From positions 1 to 61,683 of the forward strand of contig CALUFR010000080.1 of NCBI GenBank assembly GCA_944319875.1: 61,683 nucleotides of DNA. The letters are read 5' to 3'. This document shows, piece by piece, positions 15,798 to 23,703 of this stretch. The stretch's first letter is position 1. Every line of letters starts with the position of its first letter. A program made the translations under genes and the position numbers. A model generated the notes under the pieces. It saw nothing but the letters and a program-made list of their open reading frames with translations, was not told where the DNA came from and searched no databases. The stretch is from an uncultured Bacteroides sp. Lineage in GTDB: Bacteria; Bacteroidota; Bacteroidia; Bacteroidales; Bacteroidaceae.

Positions 15798-16577
15798 ATG
15801 AATATGATTGAAACAAAAGTATCACAGGGTATTATCAGTACCTATTTTGAGAAGTTGGAGAAGAACCTCGACCTCGATGTAGCCATTGTGGGCGGTGGAC
15901 CTTCCGGTATCGTGGCAGCCTACTATCTGGCCAAGGCCGGCTTGAAGGTAGCCCAGTTCGACCGTAAATTGGCGCCCGGTGGAGGTATGTGGGGCGGAGC
16001 GATGATGTTCAACCAGATTGTCATCCAAGAGGAGGCGATGGACATCGTGCGCGAGTTCGAAATTAACCATGCGCCTTTTGCCGACGGTCTGTATGTGATG
16101 GACTCTGTAGAGAGCACTTCTTCGCTGCTTTATCACGCCGTACACGCAGGTGCCACCATCTTTAACTGCTATTCGGTGGAAGACGTTATTTTCAAGAATA
16201 ATCAGGTGAGCGGTGTGGTTGTCAACTGGACACCCGTACTTCGTGAAGGTCTGCATGTCGATCCGCTGAACATCCTGGCCAAGGTGGTCATCGACGGCAC
16301 CGGACACGATAGCGAGATTGCCGCCACCGTGGCGCGCAAGAACGGCATCCGTCTGGCTACCGAGACGGGAGCGGTTATCGGCGAGCGTTCATTGGACGTC
16401 GTGTCGGGAGAGGAAGAAGTGGTGAACGGCACCAAGGAAATTTATCCCGGTCTTTACGTTTGCGGTATGGCCGCATCTGCCGTATCGGGCACGCCCCGCA
16501 TGGGACCCATCTTCGGTGGCATGTTGATGTCCGGCAAGAAGGTGGCCGAGGAAATCATCGCTCGTCTGAAGAAGTAA
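15798..16577 (+). CDS. thi4: Thi4-type thiazole synthase, non-suicidal (His) form
   Basis: 259 residues. A Rossmann FAD/NAD-type fold (DVAIVGGGPSGIVAAYYLA at about 27-45, then FDRKLAPGGGMWGG) and the C-terminal CGMAASAVSGTPRMGPIFGGMLMSG identify the Thi4 family, which makes the thiazole phosphate from NAD and glycine. At the position of the yeast sulfur-donor cysteine (HGTQCCMDP) this protein has GLHVDP with His153. It should therefore use free sulfide and turn over catalytically, as archaeal enzymes do. This replaces ThiG/ThiH/ThiS, none of which is in the window. Its 3' end overlaps the convergent tenI-like gene by 23 bases. Confidence 0.92.
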   Translation: MNMIETKVSQGIISTYFEKLEKNLDLDVAIVGGGPSGIVAAYYLAKAGLKVAQFDRKLAPGGGMWGGAMMFNQIVIQEEAMDIVREFEINHAPFADGLYVMDSVESTSSLLYHAVHAGATIFNCYSVEDVIFKNNQVSGVVVNWTPVLREGLHVDPLNILAKVVIDGTGHDSEIAATVARKNGIRLATETGAVIGERSLDVVSGEEEVVNGTKEIYPGLYVCGMAASAVSGTPRMGPIFGGMLMSGKKVAEEIIARLKK

Positions 16578-17181
16578 TTTCTTCGCAAATCCGCATCAGT
16601 CTATCGAAATGGCTCAGCAGGGCGGGAAGATCAGCAGCCGAGTGATAATTGTGCCAAATGTCGCCCAGAAAGGCGGCGCCTCCGAAGCCGATGTCGTGGA
16701 GCAGCGGAAGCTTGTCGGCTGACACACCACCCAAGGCGATGGTCTTGCGGGTGAGAATGCCCTCGCAAGCAGCTTGGCGGAGCTGTGCCATATCGAAGCC
16801 TGAGCGGTAGCCTTGTTTGGAAATACTGTCGAAGATAGGACTCAGGAAGTGGTAGTCGGTCTGCGAAGCGTACCGAGCCACTTCCTCCAACGAATGGCAC
16901 GAGCGGCTCACGATGCCTTGGAAGTTTTGGGGAACGTGAGGGTTACGTCCGTTTAAGTGGATACCTCCCAGGTGATAGCGCGCTTGCAGGGGAAAATGGT
17001 CATGCAGGCTGATGCGTTCGTAGTATTCGGCCGGTAAGCTGCGGATGAGGCTTTCGAGCTGTGCTTCCGTACAGCCCGGCTTGCGCAGGTGCAGGCGGTG
17101 GAGACCGTGGTCGAAGAGGGAGGTCAGTGCCCGAGCCTCGTCGGGCAGGAAATCGGGGGCGGTGAGTATGATAATCTGCAT
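16555..17181 (-). CDS. Thiamine-phosphate synthase-like / TenI family protein
   Basis: 208 residues, starting at the ATG of MQIIILTAPDFLP; the longer frame upstream runs into thiD. Family blocks: HRLHLRKPG, YYERISLHDHF, GIHLNGRN, DYHFLSPIFDSISKQGYRSGF and IALGGVSADKLPLLHDIGFGGAAFLGDIW. The fold is that of ThiE/TenI. TenI proteins aromatise the thiazole or lack ThiE activity. Because a conventional ThiE lies in the facing operon, a TenI-like or salvage role is more likely. It is the last gene of the reverse run uvrA-thiD-tenI, 5 bases after thiD. Confidence 0.82.
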   Translation of the reverse strand: MQIIILTAPDFLPDEARALTSLFDHGLHRLHLRKPGCTEAQLESLIRSLPAEYYERISLHDHFPLQARYHLGGIHLNGRNPHVPQNFQGIVSRSCHSLEEVARYASQTDYHFLSPIFDSISKQGYRSGFDMAQLRQAACEGILTRKTIALGGVSADKLPLLHDIGFGGAAFLGDIWHNYHSAADLPALLSHFDRLMRICEEITSSDER

Positions 17182-17186
17182 GTGGG

Positions 17187-17996
17187 TTATTCTTCGGGTT
17201 TGAAGGTGGGTGGAAAATGGCACAGCGGGCCGTAGCCACAACCTATCCGCCACTCGCGTGCTGCTTCAATGGCTTTGTCCATATAGGCTTTTCCCAAGCG
17301 TACAGCTTCGGGCAGGGAGTGGCCCTGTCCCAACAAGGTGGCGATGGAGGACGAAAGGGTGCATCCTGTGCCGTGCAGGTTGTTTGTGACAATGCGAGGA
17401 CTGCTGAAGCGGTATGGCTGTCCGTCGAAGAGAATGTCCGTCATCCGGTCTCCGTCCAGATGACCACCTTTCAGGAGGAAGGCGCATCCGTAGTGGTCAT
17501 ATAGCTTAACGGCTGCCTGCTCCATGTCTTGAGGCGTATGGAGTGGAGTCCCCAGCAGGTTGGCAGCCTCGTTCAGATTGGGTGTCACCAAGCGGCACTG
17601 CGGAAACAGCTCTGTGCGAAGGGCTTCGATGGCATCGGATTCCATGAGCGGATGACCGCTGCTCGACAACATGACAGGGTCGAGTACGACGGGTATATCG
17701 GGATGCTTGCGCAGACAGTCAGCCAAGCTCTTAATGATATCGGCCCGTCCCGTCATGCCGATTTTGATGGCCGCGGGATGTAAATCATTCAGCACGGCTT
17801 CTGCCTGTGCGGTCACAAGCTGTGCGGGCAGATAGCTGACAGCGGTGACACCTCGTGTGTTTTGTACGGTGACAGCGGTAATGGCTGCGGCCGCATAGCC
17901 TCCCATAGCCGAGATTGCTTTGATGTCGGCTTGTATGCCTGCTCCGCCCGAGGGGTCGGAGCCGGCGATGGTCAGGATGATGGCAGGCGTTTGCAT
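17187..17996 (-). CDS. thiD: Hydroxymethylpyrimidine/phosphomethylpyrimidine kinase
   Basis: 269 residues of the ribokinase fold. Motifs: TIAGSDPSGGAGIQADIKA at the start, VVLDPVMLSSSG, LVTPNLNEAANLLG, FLLKGGHLDG and the anion-hole NNLHGTGCTLSSSIAT. ThiD phosphorylates hydroxymethylpyrimidine twice to give the pyrophosphate used by ThiE. It follows uvrA by 2 bases, so it probably depends on the uvrA promoter; no riboswitch is seen on this strand. Confidence 0.95.
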   Translation of the reverse strand: MQTPAIILTIAGSDPSGGAGIQADIKAISAMGGYAAAAITAVTVQNTRGVTAVSYLPAQLVTAQAEAVLNDLHPAAIKIGMTGRADIIKSLADCLRKHPDIPVVLDPVMLSSSGHPLMESDAIEALRTELFPQCRLVTPNLNEAANLLGTPLHTPQDMEQAAVKLYDHYGCAFLLKGGHLDGDRMTDILFDGQPYRFSSPRIVTNNLHGTGCTLSSSIATLLGQGHSLPEAVRLGKAYMDKAIEAAREWRIGCGYGPLCHFPPTFKPEE

Positions 17997-17998
17997 AG

Positions 17999-20782
17999 TC
18001 AGGCTCCGGCTTGGTGTAGTTTCTCGTTCAGGAACTGGCCTGTATAGCTGGCGGCACAGGCAGCCACTTCTTCGGGCGTGCCTGTCACGACCAGATTGCC
18101 TCCGCGGTCACCACCCTCAGGACCAAGGTCTATCACGTAGTCGGCACACTTGATGACGTCCAGATTGTGTTCGATGATGACGATGCTGTGTCCGCGGAGG
18201 ATGAGGGCATCGAAGGCTTCGAGCAACTTGCGGATGTCGTGGAAGTGGAGACCGGTAGTCGGCTCGTCGAAGATGAAAAGGGTAGGATCGGCTTTCTCCA
18301 TGCTCAGGTAGTAAGCCAGTTTGACACGCTGGTTTTCACCGCCCGAGAGGGTGGAGGAGGATTGTCCCAACTTGATGTAACCCAATCCCACATCCTGCAA
18401 GGGTTGCAGCTTGCGGGCTATCTTTTTCTGTCCGTGCCGGCTGAAAAAATCGATGGCCTGGTCGACGGTCATCTCCAGTACGTCGTAGATATTGGCGTCG
18501 TGGAAGCGTACCTCCAGCGTGTCGGGCTTGAAGCGTTTGCCGTGGCACGACTCGCACTCCAGCACCAGATCGGCCATGAACTGCATCTCGACAGTGATGG
18601 TGCCTTCGCCCTTGCATTCTTCGCAACGGCCGCCTTCGCTATTGAAACTGAAGTAGCCGGGAGTGTAGCCCATCTGTTTGGCCAGCGGCTGGTCAGCGTA
18701 GAGCTTGCGTATCTCGTCGTAGGCCTTGAGGTAGGTCACGGGGTTTGAGCGTGACGATTTGCCGATGGGGTTTTGGTCGATGAACTCCACATTACGCAAG
18801 TTACGAAGATTGCCGCCGATACTGACGAACTCGCCCGGACGCTCGCTGCATTCGTCCAACTCGCGTTTTAATGCCCGATAGAAGATGTCGCGCACCAGTG
18901 TGCTCTTGCCCGAACCACTGACACCTGTCACCACCGTCATCACGTTCAGCGGGAAGCGTACATCGATGCCCTTCAGGTTATTCTCGCGGGCACCCTTTAT
19001 CTCGATGTAGTTGTTCCACGGGCGGCGATGGGCAGGCACGGGGATCGTTTCTTCGCCCAGCAGGTAGCGTACGGTGTAGCTGTTGCTGTGTTTCCGGAGG
19101 TCCTTCATGTCGCCTTGATATACGACTTCGCCTCCCAGGCGTCCGGCCTTGGGACCGATGTCGATAATGTAGTCCGCGGCGCGGATAATCTCCTCGTCGT
19201 GTTCCACCACGACAACGGTGTTGCCCAGCTGCTGGAGTTGGCGCAGAACATGTATCAGTTTGTCCGTGTCGCGGCTGTGAAGACCGATGCTGGGTTCGTC
19301 CAGAATGTAGAGGCTGCCTACGAGGCTACTGCCCAGCGAAGTGGCCAGATTGATGCGTTGGCTTTCGCCACCCGACAAGGAGTTGCTCAAGCGATTCAGG
19401 GTGAGATAGCCCAGCCCTACATCGACGAGGAAACGGATGCGGCTGTTTATCTCCGCTAGGATGCGGCGGGCTATCTGCGTCTCGTGGTCGGTCAGCTTCA
19501 GATGGTCGAAAAATTCCTTTAGATCCGTGACGGGCAGATCCACCAGCTCGGAAATGCTGCGTCCGTCCACCTTCACATAGCCGGCCTCGGGCTTCAGGCG
19601 TGTGCCGTGGCAGCGCGGACAGAGGGTCTTGCCACGATAGCGGGCCAGCATCACGCGGTATTGTATTTTATATTGATTTTCCTGCAACATGCGGAAGAAG
19701 GCGTTGATGCCTTCGAAGTAGGGTGTGCCCTCCCACAACATTCGTCGTTGTTCGTCGGTCAGCTCGAAGTAGGGGGTAAAGATGGGGAAGCCGGCCTTTT
19801 CAGCGCCACGGATGACCATGTCGCGCCATTCACCCATTTTCTCGCCACGCCAGCACAGCACGGCTCCATCGTAGACGGACAGAGCACGGTTGGGCACCAC
19901 CAAATGTTCATCGATGCCGATGACTCGCCCGAAGCCTTCACATTCAGGGCAGGCTCCTACGGGTGAATTGGAGGAAAACATCTGGTCGTTGGGTTCTTCG
20001 AAGGTGATGCCGTCCGCCTCGAACTTGGTGCTGAAACGGTAGAGTGACGTTGACCCGTCTGCTTGGTAGAAGCGGAGCAGGCAGGCTCCGTCGCCTTCGT
20101 ACATGGCCGTTTCAATGGAGTCGGTCAGGCGACTGATGGCATCCTTCTCGGACGAGACCGTCATGCGGTCAATCAGCAGAAAGAGGGTGTCTCCTTCGCG
20201 CGGCTCGTATTCGTCGATACGCACCATCTGGCCGTTCACCTCCAGGCGGGTGAAACCCTGCTTGCGGTCGATGTCGAGCTGCTCCCGCAGGCTGCGTCCT
20301 TGGGGCAGGATCAGGGGTGCCAGCAGGGTGAAGCGGGTGCCTTCGGGGTGTTCCTTCGTGCAGTTTACGATGTCCTCCACCGAGTGCTTCTTCACCTCTT
20401 GCCCGCTGACGGGGCTGAACGTCCGTCCGATGCGGGCATAGAGCAGGCGCAGGTATTCGTAGATTTCGGTCGAGGTGCCCACGGTGGAACGTGGGTTACG
20501 GCTGTTCACCTTCTGCTCGATGGCGATGGCAGGCGGGATACCTTTGATATAGTCGCATTCGGGTTTGCTCATGCGCCCCAGGAACTGGCGCGCATAGCTG
20601 CTGAGGCTTTCTACGTAGCGTCGTTGCCCTTCGGCATAAAGAGTGTCAAAGGCCAGCGAAGACTTGCCCGAGCCCGACAGGCCGGTGATGACCACCAACC
20701 GATTGCGCGGTATCTCCACGTCGATATTCTTCAGGTTATTGACGCGGGCGCCTTTTATGAGGATGGATTTCGTTTCGCTCAT
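17999..20782 (-). CDS. uvrA: Excinuclease ABC subunit A
   Basis: 927 residues, within the normal UvrA range. Two ABC ATPase modules: Walker [10 protein letters not shown] near residue 35 and GVSGSGKST near 650, and signature motifs [12 protein letters not shown] and [12 protein letters not shown]. Zinc modules CPECEGFG and [14 protein letters not shown]...CESCHGKRF are both complete. UvrA recognises bulky DNA lesions with UvrB. A reverse promoter lies at 20805-20835, and thiD and the tenI-like gene follow in the same direction. Confidence 0.98.
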   Translation of the reverse strand: MSETKSILIKGARVNNLKNIDVEIPRNRLVVITGLSGSGKSSLAFDTLYAEGQRRYVESLSSYARQFLGRMSKPECDYIKGIPPAIAIEQKVNSRNPRSTVGTSTEIYEYLRLLYARIGRTFSPVSGQEVKKHSVEDIVNCTKEHPEGTRFTLLAPLILPQGRSLREQLDIDRKQGFTRLEVNGQMVRIDEYEPREGDTLFLLIDRMTVSSEKDAISRLTDSIETAMYEGDGACLLRFYQADGSTSLYRFSTKFEADGITFEEPNDQMFSSNSPVGACPECEGFGRVIGIDEHLVVPNRALSVYDGAVLCWRGEKMGEWRDMVIRGAEKAGFPIFTPYFELTDEQRRMLWEGTPYFEGINAFFRMLQENQYKIQYRVMLARYRGKTLCPRCHGTRLKPEAGYVKVDGRSISELVDLPVTDLKEFFDHLKLTDHETQIARRILAEINSRIRFLVDVGLGYLTLNRLSNSLSGGESQRINLATSLGSSLVGSLYILDEPSIGLHSRDTDKLIHVLRQLQQLGNTVVVVEHDEEIIRAADYIIDIGPKAGRLGGEVVYQGDMKDLRKHSNSYTVRYLLGEETIPVPAHRRPWNNYIEIKGARENNLKGIDVRFPLNVMTVVTGVSGSGKSTLVRDIFYRALKRELDECSERPGEFVSIGGNLRNLRNVEFIDQNPIGKSSRSNPVTYLKAYDEIRKLYADQPLAKQMGYTPGYFSFNSEGGRCEECKGEGTITVEMQFMADLVLECESCHGKRFKPDTLEVRFHDANIYDVLEMTVDQAIDFFSRHGQKKIARKLQPLQDVGLGYIKLGQSSSTLSGGENQRVKLAYYLSMEKADPTLFIFDEPTTGLHFHDIRKLLEAFDALILRGHSIVIIEHNLDVIKCADYVIDLGPEGGDRGGNLVVTGTPEEVAACAASYTGQFLNEKLHQAGA

Positions 20783-20804
20783 TGTCTTTTCTTGCTTTAA
20801 AGTG

Positions 20805-20835
20805 CAAACTTACGCAAAATCGAGGCAACCCACAA
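20805..20835 (-). promoter_or_regulatory. Promoter for uvrA-thiD-tenI
   Basis: On the reverse strand, TTG (20833-20835), a 20-base spacer and TAAGTTTG (20805-20812), 23 bases before the uvrA start. Confidence 0.6.
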
Positions 20836-20879
20836 CTTTTGTCTGCATTTTGTGAGTGTCACCGGTGCTTTCTTTCAAG

Positions 20880-20945
20880 CGAAACATTGCCTTCGGTTTT
20901 GCGAAGCATTGTTTTTGCCTCCTCGAAACATAGCCTTATCCGGGC
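20880..20945. repeat. 22-bp tandem array, CGAAACATTG type
   Basis: CGAAACATTG, CGAAGCATTG and CGAAACATAG start at 20880, 20902 and 20924, exactly 22 bases apart; the unit remainders diverge. Dyads are weak here (CGAA-n8-TTCG in unit 1, TGC-GAA-GCA in unit 2). The array lies in the divergent gap between uvrA and the second GHL10 gene. Nothing else is seen in 20836-21039. Confidence 0.7.
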
Positions 20946-21014
20946 GTTTGTGTGTTTGTGGCAGGTGATAATTAAATAAAATAGGATGTGTCTCAGCAAA
21001 AAAAATAAGCAAGC

Positions 21015-21047
21015 TTGTTTTTCTGCTTCTGACTTTCACTATCTTTG
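21015..21047 (+). promoter_or_regulatory. Promoter for GHL10 paralogue 2
   Basis: TATCTTTG at 21040-21047, 21 bases before the ATG at 21069. The nearest TTG (21015-21017) has a 22-base spacer, longer than ideal. Confidence 0.55.
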
Positions 21048-21068
21048 CAATCATTTAGCAGAAAACCG

Positions 21069-22595
21069 ATGAAAACAATGAAGACACTGAAAAAACTATT
21101 CTTGGGGTGTTTGCTCTTGGCGTCGTCCTTTGCCGTTGTGTCCGCACAGGGGCTGAGCCACCCTCGCTATCCCAAACGTGAATTCCGTGGAGCTTGGATA
21201 CAGACGGTGAACGGGCAGTTCAAGGGTATGCCCGCCCAAAAGATGCAGGACACCCTTATCGCTCAGCTCAACTCCCTGCAGGAGGCCGGCATCAACGCCA
21301 TCATCTTTCAGGTGCGCCCCGAGGCCGATGCCCTCTATCCCTCGAAGTTGGAGCCTTGGAGCCGCTTCTTGACGGGCGTGCAAGGACAAGCGCCGCAACC
21401 CTATTGGGACCCTATGCAGTTCATGATTGACGAGTGTCACAAGCGTGGCATGGAGTTTCATGCCTGGATCAACCCCTATCGCGTCAAGACATCGCTGAAG
21501 AACAATCTGGCGGCCGAGCATCTGTATAACCGCCACCCCGATCGCTTCGTGACCTATGGTGACCAGCTGTTCTTCGACCCCGCTTTGCAGGATAACCGCG
21601 ATCACATCTGCCGCGTTGTGGCCGACATCGTGTCGCGCTATGACGTGGACGCCATACACATGGACGATTATTTCTATCCCTATCCCGTCAAAGGCGTAGA
21701 GTTTCCCGACTCTGCTCGCTTTGCCCGCGAGGGTGGAGGCTTTAAGAACGTGGGTGACTGGCGCCGGGATAATGTCAACCGACTCATTCGACAGGTGCAC
21801 GAGACCGTGCGGGGGCTGAAGCCTTGGGTGAAGTTTGGTGTCTCGCCCTTCGGCATCTACCGCAATCAGTCGAGCGACCCGTTGGGCAGCAAGACCCGCG
21901 GCCTGCAGAATTACGATGATCTCTACGCTGACGTGTTGTTATGGGCGCGCGAAGGTTGGATTGATTATAACATTCCGCAACTGTATTGGCAGATAGGACA
22001 TCCGGTGGCCGATTATGTGGAGTTGGTCGATTGGTGGGCGAAACATAGTGGAAACCGTCCGCTCTTCATCGGCCAGTCAGTGATGAACACCGTGCAAAAC
22101 GCTGACCCTACTAATCCGAATATCAATCAGCTTTATCGTAAGATAGCTTTGCAACGTTCTTACCAGACGATAGGCGGGAGTTGCCAGTGGTATGCCGGTG
22201 CGGTGGTGGAGAATGTGGGCAGGTATCGCGACGCCTTGATTGCGGAATATCATAAGTATCCTGCCCTTCCGCCCGTGTTCGACTTTATGGACGACAAGGC
22301 TCCCGGCAAAGTGCGCAAGCTGAAAGCGGTGTGGACGGAAGATGGCTATATGCTCTTCTGGACGGCACCCAAGTATAAGGAAGAGATGGATCGCGCTGTA
22401 CGCTACGTGGTCTACCGCTTCGCCGATGGCGAGGACGTGGACATTGACGATCCTTCGCACATCGTGGCCATCACTGCCTATCCGTGGTACAAGCTGCCCT
22501 ACGCGGACGGTAAAACGAAATACCGCTATGTGGTGACCGCCCTTGACCGTCTGCACAACGAGTCGAAATCGGCGAAGAAGAAGATCAAGCTTTAA
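21069..22595 (+). CDS. GHL10-family glycoside hydrolase-like secreted protein (paralogue 2)
   Basis: 508 residues from the ATG at 21069; an earlier frame start would lie inside the promoter. Signal peptide MKTMKTLKKLFLGCLLLASSFAVVSAQ. The GHL10 barrel shows REFRGAWIQTVNGQ, INAIIFQVRPEADALYPSKLEPWSRFLTG, DECHKRGMEFHAWINPYR and YDVDAIHMDDYFYP, and the C-terminus (about 420-508) is fibronectin III-like. It aligns along its length with the product of 9353-10831 but is a separate, earlier duplication. Role in the envelope; substrate not known. Its stop overlaps the stop of the convergent chromate-transporter gene by 4 bases. Confidence 0.88.
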   Translation: MKTMKTLKKLFLGCLLLASSFAVVSAQGLSHPRYPKREFRGAWIQTVNGQFKGMPAQKMQDTLIAQLNSLQEAGINAIIFQVRPEADALYPSKLEPWSRFLTGVQGQAPQPYWDPMQFMIDECHKRGMEFHAWINPYRVKTSLKNNLAAEHLYNRHPDRFVTYGDQLFFDPALQDNRDHICRVVADIVSRYDVDAIHMDDYFYPYPVKGVEFPDSARFAREGGGFKNVGDWRRDNVNRLIRQVHETVRGLKPWVKFGVSPFGIYRNQSSDPLGSKTRGLQNYDDLYADVLLWAREGWIDYNIPQLYWQIGHPVADYVELVDWWAKHSGNRPLFIGQSVMNTVQNADPTNPNINQLYRKIALQRSYQTIGGSCQWYAGAVVENVGRYRDALIAEYHKYPALPPVFDFMDDKAPGKVRKLKAVWTEDGYMLFWTAPKYKEEMDRAVRYVVYRFADGEDVDIDDPSHIVAITAYPWYKLPYADGKTKYRYVVTALDRLHNESKSAKKKIKL

Positions 22596-23143
22596 TAGAA
22601 CAATAGTCCCGCCACGCCACACGCCGCAATCAGGCCGATGGGATTCAGTTTATATCGACGCGTACCGATGAAGGCGATGAGAAAGAGGACGCAGCTGATG
22701 ATGAACGAACGTGTGTCTTCGGTGGGCGAGCCGAAATTCTCGGTATTCATCAGCGCCAATGCCGCCGAGGCGAGCAGACCCACAACCGCCGGTCGCAGGC
22801 CACTGAACACCGCCTCCATGACCGGGTGCTTCCGGTAGCGAAGGATAAAATGGCTGAGGGCCAGCATCAGAATGAACGAGGGGAGCACTACGGCCAGGGT
22901 GGCTATGACGGAACCCCATACGCTGCCCGTGGCCGTGAAGCCCACGTAGGTGGCCGAGTTGATGCCGATGGGGCCGGGGGTCATTTGGCTGATAGCTACG
23001 ATGTCGGTAAACTCTTGTGGCGTGAGCCAGCCATAGCGGGTCACCACCTCGCCCTGAATCATGGAGAGCATGGCATAGCCGCCTCCGAAGCCGAACAGGC
23101 CTATCTTGAAGAAGGTATAGAACAAGTGAAGGTAGATCATCAT
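22592..23143 (-). CDS. chrA: Chromate transporter half-protein (second of a pair)
   Basis: 183 residues with about six membrane helices, corresponding to one CHR domain. Motifs: FKIGLFGFGGGYAMLSMIQ, EVVTRYGWLTPQEFTDIVAISQMTPGPIGINSATYVG and VLPSFILM. Full-length ChrA has two CHR domains; here they are two genes 2 bases apart that likely form a heterodimer. Some members export chromate, but the physiological substrate in gut anaerobes is uncertain. It is the last gene of the run purL-regulator-chrA-chrA. Confidence 0.88.
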   Translation of the reverse strand: MMIYLHLFYTFFKIGLFGFGGGYAMLSMIQGEVVTRYGWLTPQEFTDIVAISQMTPGPIGINSATYVGFTATGSVWGSVIATLAVVLPSFILMLALSHFILRYRKHPVMEAVFSGLRPAVVGLLASAALALMNTENFGSPTEDTRSFIISCVLFLIAFIGTRRYKLNPIGLIAACGVAGLLFY

Positions 23144-23145
23144 TT

Positions 23146-23703
23146 TTATTCTTTATGCTTCGTTTCTATTTTATGTTTGCATCGTCCCCACAGATAACCT
23201 CCCACACCGGCGGCGATGATGATCCACACCGGAGAGAAGCCTAACAACCAAATGAGCAAGGCTGATACGACAGGTATCCATATGTTGCGGCGGTTGATGC
23301 CGGCGGATCGGGCCATCGTGAACGTGGGCGCCGCAATAAGGGCGGCCACTGCTGGGCGGATGCCTTTGAAGATACGTTCCACTATCGCGTTTTCTTTGAA
23401 ATTGTGGAAGAAAAGAGCGATGGCCAATATGATGAGAAATGAGGGCAGGATGGTGCCTAACGCCGTGACTACACTTCCGCGGATGCCACGCAGACGGTAA
23501 CCGATGAAGACGGCGATGTTGACGGCCAGAATACCTGGTGAAGACTGGGCAACGGCCAGCAGGTCGATGAAGTCCTCCCGGCCGATCCAGTTTCGGCGGG
23601 TCACGACTTCGTTCTCAATGAGGGGTACCATGGCATAGCCCCCTCCGATGGTAAAGGCTCCTATTTTAAAGAAAATGGAGAATGCTTCGAGGTAGATGTT
23701 CAT
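23146..23703 (-). CDS. chrA: Chromate transporter half-protein (first of a pair)
   Basis: 185 residues, one CHR domain: FKIGAFTIGGGYAMVPLIENEVVTRRNWIGREDFIDLLAVAQSSPGILAVNIAVFIGYRLRG. Five to six membrane helices. The start codon overlaps the stop of the upstream regulator gene by 4 bases (ATGA type), indicating coupled translation with a membrane-anchored transcription factor. The partner half follows after 2 bases. Confidence 0.88.
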   Translation of the reverse strand: MNIYLEAFSIFFKIGAFTIGGGYAMVPLIENEVVTRRNWIGREDFIDLLAVAQSSPGILAVNIAVFIGYRLRGIRGSVVTALGTILPSFLIILAIALFFHNFKENAIVERIFKGIRPAVAALIAAPTFTMARSAGINRRNIWIPVVSALLIWLLGFSPVWIIIAAGVGGYLWGRCKHKIETKHKE

